In this document: piece after piece, positions 60,099 to 64,000 of the stretch
How the letters are laid out: each line of letters starts with the position of its first letter
Numbering within the stretch: the first letter of the stretch is position 1
DNA from: SCQP01 sp050747745
GTDB lineage: Bacteria > Acidobacteriota > Terriglobia > Terriglobales > SCQP01
DNA: 64,000 nucleotides
NCBI GenBank assembly: GCA_050747745.1
Contig: JBOGKM010000109.1
Coordinates: 1 to 64,000 of the forward strand
Reading direction: 5' to 3'
The notes under the pieces: model-generated
Database searches by the model: none
What the model was told of the DNA's origin: nothing
Seen by the model: only the letters and a program-made list of their open reading frames with translations
Program-made: the position numbers and the translations under genes

Positions 60099-60127
60099 TT
60101 TGTACCATCGGCTCTGCCCCAGCGCAA
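60099..60127 (-). promoter_or_regulatory. Sigma-70-like promoter of the FecR-like gene
   Basis: On the minus strand TTGCGC (-35; plus 60122-60127) and TACAAA (-10; plus 60099-60104) are separated by exactly 17 nt, giving a leader of about 45 nt before the ATG. Confidence 0.6.
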
Positions 60128-60412
60128 GCTTAAATTTCGTTTTTAGAAACCCGAGATTCGTCATTTGGGAGTAACTCCTTTGGTTAAGCCACTATAGGTA
60201 GCGCTGCAGGCACTCCCCATCCACTGCAAATACGCAAGGGACCGAGTTGGCCCAGCGGCTCGGGGCAAGATCGCAGGGCCGGGTCCGCGTACGGACGTAC
60301 GTGACCGAGCCCGAGGCGGCGGGCGCCAGTGTGGCGCCCGCGCGAGGACGGCAACAAGGCCCAGTGGGCCTCGCGCCCGCGCCGCTCCCGTCGCCGGCGG
60401 GTGCGCTGGGCG

Positions 60413-60418
60413 TACAAT
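60413..60418 (+). promoter_or_regulatory. -10-like TACAAT of the flavin reductase gene
   Basis: TACAAT ends 18 nt before the ATG at 60437 and 12 nt before an in-frame GTG (60431). Confidence 0.45.
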
Positions 60419-60436
60419 CGCAGCATCGGTGTGACC

Positions 60437-61204
60437 ATGGACACAGCCAAATATTACCCTGCCGTGATTACCGATCGCCACGATCTGAGCGGCGATTTGT
60501 GGACGGTACGCATGCGCCTGCCCGCGCCCTTTGCCTTCCGTCCGGGCCAGTACGCCACGCTGGCCATGGAAGACAACGAAGGGATCCACGAACGCCCTTA
60601 CTCGATTGTTTCCAGCCCCGCCGAGGAAGAGATGGAGTTTTTCTTCGAGTTGGTGCCGCATGGAGAGTTGACGCCACGGCTGTACACCTTGCAGGTGGGC
60701 GACACGGTGCATGTTCGGCGTTCCGCTAAGGGTCTGTTTCAATTGGACCGCAAGCGCGGTCACCTCCAGCACCTGATGGTCGCCACCGTTACCGGCATTG
60801 CGCCCTTCGTCAGCATGCTGCGCAGTTGGACGCGGGATGCGGCCTGGGCGCCGCCAGGAACGCGCATGGTGCTGCTGCAGGCGGGTAGCCGCTCTTGGGA
60901 GTTCGGCTACGCGGAGGAGTTGCGCAGCTTGGCCCAGCTGCTCCCTCAGGTGCAGGTCGTGTTTTCGATCTCGCGTCCCTGGGAAGATTCGGCGTGGCAG
61001 GGCGAACGGGGCCGGGCCGAAGACATCGTGCGCAAATACGCGGATGTGGCGGGATTCGCTGCGGGCGCCACCTCGGCGTACCTATGCGGGCATCCGCAAA
61101 TGATCGAGAATGCCAAGGGCATTCTCACCCGTTGCGGTTTTGAAAAACCCGATCTGCACGAAGAGATCTATTTCATTCTGCCCAAGGCGGCCAGCGGCTC
61201 CTGA
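60437..61204 (+). CDS. Ferredoxin-NADP reductase-type FAD oxidoreductase
   Basis: 255 residues. The FAD domain has RPGQYATLAM and the RxYSxxS motif in ERPYSIVSSPAEEE; the NAD(P) domain has VTGIAPFVSMLRSW, and AYLCGHPQMIENAKGIL near the end. It moves electrons between NAD(P)H and ferredoxin, flavodoxin or an oxygenase. The C-terminus ends HEEIYFILPKAASGS without the extra aromatic seen in plant-type FNR. The window's 7Fe ferredoxin is a possible but unlinked partner. Confidence 0.88.
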   Translation: MDTAKYYPAVITDRHDLSGDLWTVRMRLPAPFAFRPGQYATLAMEDNEGIHERPYSIVSSPAEEEMEFFFELVPHGELTPRLYTLQVGDTVHVRRSAKGLFQLDRKRGHLQHLMVATVTGIAPFVSMLRSWTRDAAWAPPGTRMVLLQAGSRSWEFGYAEELRSLAQLLPQVQVVFSISRPWEDSAWQGERGRAEDIVRKYADVAGFAAGATSAYLCGHPQMIENAKGILTRCGFEKPDLHEEIYFILPKAASGS

Positions 61205-61206
61205 AC

Positions 61207-62052
61207 TCAGGCCGCAAGCGCAGCGCGGCGCAGCAGCCAGCTCACGGTAGCTTCCATTTCCGGGGCGCTGGCGGAGGCCGATATGCGGGCGGCAGCGGCT
61301 TCGGCGCCGGCACGCAAGGCTCCCGTCCAGGCGCCTCCGCTCCCGCACCAGGCGGCCGCGAATTCCGCCCGCAGCTCCGCCGGCAGGCCCAGCACGGGCA
61401 GGGCCGGCGCGGTGTGGCTGCCGATGGCGTTGAGCAGAGCTTCAGCCTGCAACTTCCCCTCGCGGAAAAATAGCGGGCTGTACAGTTGCACCACGGCCGC
61501 CGGACCACGGGCGCCGAGCGTAACCGCCAAGCGCTCGAACTCTGGCGAGGGCTCGGCTTGGGGGGAAAGAGAAATCGCCGCGGGCACGGCGGGCTGGCCG
61601 CTCAAGCGCGCCAGTTCGAGGCTGGCCGCGCACAGTTGGCCGGCGCTGCCGGAAGGCGGCGCGTGGGCGTCGCAGTCGCACCAGCCCAGCCGCGCCCGCC
61701 CTTCGCCCGCGCCCACGTAAAGATCGGCGCAGCCGGAAGCGGTCCGCGGTTCCAGCAGCGGCCAGGCAGCCGCGGCTTCGGCGGCGTCCACCAGCGCCGC
61801 GTCCGCCTGATGGTCCAGCAGCGCCAGAATCGCGCGTACCGAAGCGCACTGCAGCGCCGCGCCGGCTTCGGCCTCACTGGCGCCGGTGGCCGCGCGGCGC
61901 TCCATCCAGATTCGCTGCCACCGCTGGCGTTGGCGCTCCTCGCTGGGCAGCGCAGGCGCAAACACCCGCACCCCCGCCCCGCCGCCCCGGCGGGTCGAGG
62001 CGGTGCCAGCCTCCATCAGGCTGGCAGCGACGGCAAGTCGCAGCAGAGCCAC
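61207..62052 (-). CDS. Degenerate phosphotransacetylase-like protein
   Basis: 281 residues from GTG 62052 (an ATG at 62016 is possible). I see no strong domain. The order of weak motifs matches phosphate acetyl/butyryltransferases: WMERRAATGASEAEA, QADAALVDAAE, AGQLCAASLELARLSGQPAV, ISLSPQAEPSPEFERL and FREGKLQAEALL line up with family motifs of SA-x-R, LSFSTKGS and DGELQADAAL type. Catalytic residues are largely lost, so a non-enzymatic or altered role is likely. It begins 24 nt after selD on the same strand. Confidence 0.5.
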   Translation of the reverse strand: MALLRLAVAASLMEAGTASTRRGGGAGVRVFAPALPSEERQRQRWQRIWMERRAATGASEAEAGAALQCASVRAILALLDHQADAALVDAAEAAAAWPLLEPRTASGCADLYVGAGEGRARLGWCDCDAHAPPSGSAGQLCAASLELARLSGQPAVPAAISLSPQAEPSPEFERLAVTLGARGPAAVVQLYSPLFFREGKLQAEALLNAIGSHTAPALPVLGLPAELRAEFAAAWCGSGGAWTGALRAGAEAAAARISASASAPEMEATVSWLLRRAALAA

Positions 62053-62076
62053 GAGGCCGAGTGTACCACCCGCGGG

Positions 62077-63111
62077 CTAGTCGACGCTCACCCACACCGG
62101 TCCCGGGCGCGCCGGTTCCACTTCCCCGATGAGCACGCCCGGAAAATCCGCCGCCGCCTCCGGCAGGCTCACCAGAAGTCCTCCACTGGTCTGCGGATCG
62201 TACAGCAGTACCCGTTCCTCCTCCCTCACCCCGGCGGCGAATTCCACCGCCGGCGCGAGAAAGTCACGATTGTTTTGCAATCCCTGCGACTGGCATCCCA
62301 GCGCACACGCGCGCGCGCCGGGCAGCCAGGGCATGGCGGCGGCGTGCAAGCGCAGATGCACGTGGCTGGCGCTCGCCATCTCTCGCGCGTGCCCCAGCAG
62401 CCCGAAGCCGGTCACGTCCGTGACGGCGTGGGCGCCCGCCGCCAGCGCCGCCGCCGCCGCCTCGCCGTTCAGCCGCCGCATGCTGGCCACCGCGGCGGCG
62501 AAATCCTCCTCCCTCACCGCCGGCTCGGCGCCCCCGCCCACGCAGCCGCGTTTGAGCGCCGTGGTCAGCACCCCCACGCCCAGCGGCTTGGTGAGGTAGA
62601 GCTGATCCCCCGGCCGGGCGCCGCAATTGCGCAGCACGCGCTCCGGATCCACCAGCCCGGTCACGCTGTAGCCGAATTTCAACTCCTCGTCCCGCACGCT
62701 GTGCCCGCCGCCCAGCACGCAGCCGGCTGCGGTCAGCGTCTCCAGCCCTCCTTGCAGGATCCGCTCCAGCAACTCCGGACCCTCCCCCGGCGGATAGGCC
62801 AGCACCGAGAGCGCCAGTACCGGTTTCCCCCCCATGGCGTAAATATCGCTCAGCGCGTTCGCGGCGGCGATCGCCCCGAAGTCGGCCGCGTCGTCCACGA
62901 TGGGGGTGAAAAAATCCACCGTTTGCACCAACGCCAGCCGCCCCCTGCTCGGGGGAAGGCAATACACGGCAGCATCTTCGGCCCCTTCAAAACCCACCAG
63001 CAAATTGCTATCCGAGCTGCGCGGCAGCCGCGGCAAGACCGCTTCCAGCAGTTGCGGGCTGAGTTTGGCCGCGCAACCGCAGGCCCGGGCCAATTCCGTC
63101 AATCGACGCAT
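62077..63111 (-). CDS. selD: Selenide, water dikinase (selenophosphate synthetase), cysteine form
   Basis: 344 residues. It makes selenophosphate from selenide and ATP for selenocysteine or 2-selenouridine. The active-site Cys/Lys pair is in ACGCAAKLSP near residue 12, with cysteine rather than selenocysteine. NALSDIYAMGGKPVLALSVL, GLVDPERVL and VTDVTGFGLLGH are family signatures, and DPQTSGGLLVSLP ends the ATP domain. No selA, selB or tRNA-Sec gene is visible in the window. A much longer upstream reading frame was rejected. Confidence 0.94.
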   Translation of the reverse strand: MRRLTELARACGCAAKLSPQLLEAVLPRLPRSSDSNLLVGFEGAEDAAVYCLPPSRGRLALVQTVDFFTPIVDDAADFGAIAAANALSDIYAMGGKPVLALSVLAYPPGEGPELLERILQGGLETLTAAGCVLGGGHSVRDEELKFGYSVTGLVDPERVLRNCGARPGDQLYLTKPLGVGVLTTALKRGCVGGGAEPAVREEDFAAAVASMRRLNGEAAAAALAAGAHAVTDVTGFGLLGHAREMASASHVHLRLHAAAMPWLPGARACALGCQSQGLQNNRDFLAPAVEFAAGVREEERVLLYDPQTSGGLLVSLPEAAADFPGVLIGEVEPARPGPVWVSVD

Positions 63112-63143
63112 GCTTTGATTATCCACCGCGTGCGGGCCTTTGT

Positions 63144-63149
63144 TAGAAT
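63144..63149 (+). promoter_or_regulatory. -10-like TAGAAT of galU
   Basis: TAGAAT ends 25 nt before the galU ATG; no good -35 at the correct distance was seen. Confidence 0.4.
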
Positions 63150-63174
63150 GAGAGCGGCTACCGAGTCGAAAGCT

Positions 63175-64000
63175 ATGCCCAGCTCCAGCCCTCGCCCCAT
63201 CCGCAAAGCTGTGTTCCCAGCTGCCGGTCTGGGCACCCGTTTCCTGCCTGCCACCAAGGCGCAGCCCAAGGAGATGTTGCCGCTGGTCGACAAGCCCATC
63301 ATCCAGTACGGGGTCGAAGAGGCGCTGGAAAGCGGCATCGACAACATCGTGATTGTGACCGGGCGCGGCAAAAACTCCATCGAGGACCACTTCGACGTCA
63401 GCTTCGAGTTGGAGAAAATGCTGGAGGAAAAGGGCAAGACCGATCTGCTGGCGGTGGTGCGCGAGATCAGCGATATGATCCACGTCGCCTACGTGCGCCA
63501 GAAGGAGGCGCTGGGACTCGGCCATGCCGTGTTGGCGGCGGAAAGCCTGGTCGGGGACGAACCCTTCGCCGTGCTCCTGGCCGATGATGTCATTGATGCG
63601 CCCGTGCCGGTGATCCGCCAGATGCTGGACGTGTACGAAGCCACCGGCGCCAGCGTGGTTGCCGTGGAAAAAATCCCGGGCGAGGCGATCTCCAGCTACG
63701 GCGTGGTGCAGCCGGCTAGCGCCGAGAACAACTTCGCGCCCGACCAGTTTCTGGGCCCGGTGGTGCGGTTGCGCGACGTCATTGAGAAACCGCGCCTGGA
63801 AGACGCGCCCTCCGACCTGGCGGTGGTGGGAAGGTATTTGCTTTCCCCGGGAATTTTCAAGCACTTGCGGCGTAACCCCCGCGGCGCCGGCGGCGAATAT
63901 CAGCTCACCGATGCCATGCGCGCCTTGGCGCAGGAAGAACCCTTCTACGCCTTTCAGTTCCAGGGACGCCGCCACGACACCGGCGACAAGCTCGGTTTTC
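63175..64000 (+). CDS. galU: UTP-glucose-1-phosphate uridylyltransferase (5' part)
   Basis: 275 residues are visible and the frame runs off the window end without a stop; family length is about 290-300, so only a short tail is missing. It makes UDP-glucose for envelope sugars. The nucleotide loop is FPAAGLGTRFLPATKAQPKE with MLPLVDKPIIQYGVEEAL; VTGRGKNSIEDHFD, LLADDVID and the lysine in VIEKPRLEDAPSDLAVVGRY are family motifs. It is divergent from selD. Confidence 0.96.
   Translation, partial: MPSSSPRPIRKAVFPAAGLGTRFLPATKAQPKEMLPLVDKPIIQYGVEEALESGIDNIVIVTGRGKNSIEDHFDVSFELEKMLEEKGKTDLLAVVREISDMIHVAYVRQKEALGLGHAVLAAESLVGDEPFAVLLADDVIDAPVPVIRQMLDVYEATGASVVAVEKIPGEAISSYGVVQPASAENNFAPDQFLGPVVRLRDVIEKPRLEDAPSDLAVVGRYLLSPGIFKHLRRNPRGAGGEYQLTDAMRALAQEEPFYAFQFQGRRHDTGDKLGF

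Larger units (their letters stand above)
60049..60436 (+). other. 388-nt intergenic region with two divergent promoters
   Basis: It holds the minus-strand FecR-like promoter (60099-60127) and, at the far end, the plus-strand -10 of the flavin reductase. Between them lies a GC-rich stretch with a perfect 9-bp hairpin, GCGGGCGCC-AGTGT-GGCGCCCGC (60319-60341), lacking a T tract, and CGTACG repeated 2 nt apart (60289-60302). I see no gene in it. Confidence 0.5.

Noticed and set aside
60319..60341. Perfect 9-bp hairpin, possible terminator or RNA element
   Set aside because: No T tract, no flanking conserved structure and no gene ending nearby; left as part of the intergenic note.
63112..63975. 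Upstream extension of the selD frame across galU
   Set aside because: selD has a canonical N-terminus at 63111, and the extension is antisense to the conserved galU coding sequence.
1..64000. CRISPR arrays, insertion sequences, prophage or integrase genes
   Set aside because: No regularly spaced repeats, transposase or phage-type genes were seen anywhere in the window.

Overview
This 64 kb, GC-rich window is densely packed with chromosomal housekeeping genes. Four things point to an Acidobacteriota-like bacterium: a fused nuoCD in a 14-subunit-type complex I operon, a dnaK-dnaJ-hspR heat-shock operon, rhamnose/heptose genes, and an M13 peptidase beside an S10 peptidase. This is inference from gene content and style; no 16S rRNA gene or ribosomal protein is present. 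I see no prophage, insertion sequence or CRISPR array.

Layout. 1-13541: the nuo operon from the last codons of a probable nuoB through nuoCD, E, F, G, H, I, J, K, L, M, N, mostly with 1-8 nt overlaps. 13633-14214: a small cupin whose start codon sits in a perfect palindrome, and a 7Fe ferredoxin. 14393-20827: a TetR regulator with a perfect operator, then a complete RND efflux operon (adaptor, pump, outer-membrane factor). 20832-21676: a minus-strand PIN toxin and atypical antitoxin. 21764-23560: a PoxB-like thiamine-diphosphate enzyme. 23718-25499: a membrane protein, a winged-helix regulator and a cis-prenyltransferase, bracketed by two copies of one operator. 25822-29566: S10 and M13 peptidases, convergent, with a terminator and a duplicated S10 fragment between them. 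29604-37800: GNAT, BON, tRNA-Met and a large heptose/rhamnose nucleotide-sugar cluster. 38099-41653: dnaK-dnaJ-hspR. 41671-47457: pgpA, then a minus-strand miaA-acnA-ctaA-mscL run. 47556-50894: a two-component pair and dusB. 51040-57519: glpX, acyl-CoA dehydrogenase, rhomboid, ThiF-like, membrane MutS-like and fRMsr genes. 57752-59338: a NYN-LOTUS protein. 59413-63111: a FecR-like protein, a flavin reductase, a phosphotransacetylase-like protein and selD. 63175-end: the 5' part of galU.

How they fit. Energy metabolism (complex I, aconitase, heme A synthase, PoxB-like enzyme) and cell-envelope synthesis (heptose and rhamnose precursors, GalU, UppS, PgpA) dominate. Regulation is often visible as palindromes on or just upstream of start codons, with -10-like TACAAT/TATACT boxes only a few bases from the start. 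This suggests leaderless or very short-leader transcripts are common. The most novel-looking items are: the two-site operator circuit around the membrane protein/regulator/uppS module; an in-frame insertion of about 117 nt with nested inverted repeats in the heptose guanylyltransferase gene; the PIN module with an unusual partner; the NYN-LOTUS protein; and the membrane-anchored MutS-like ATPase.
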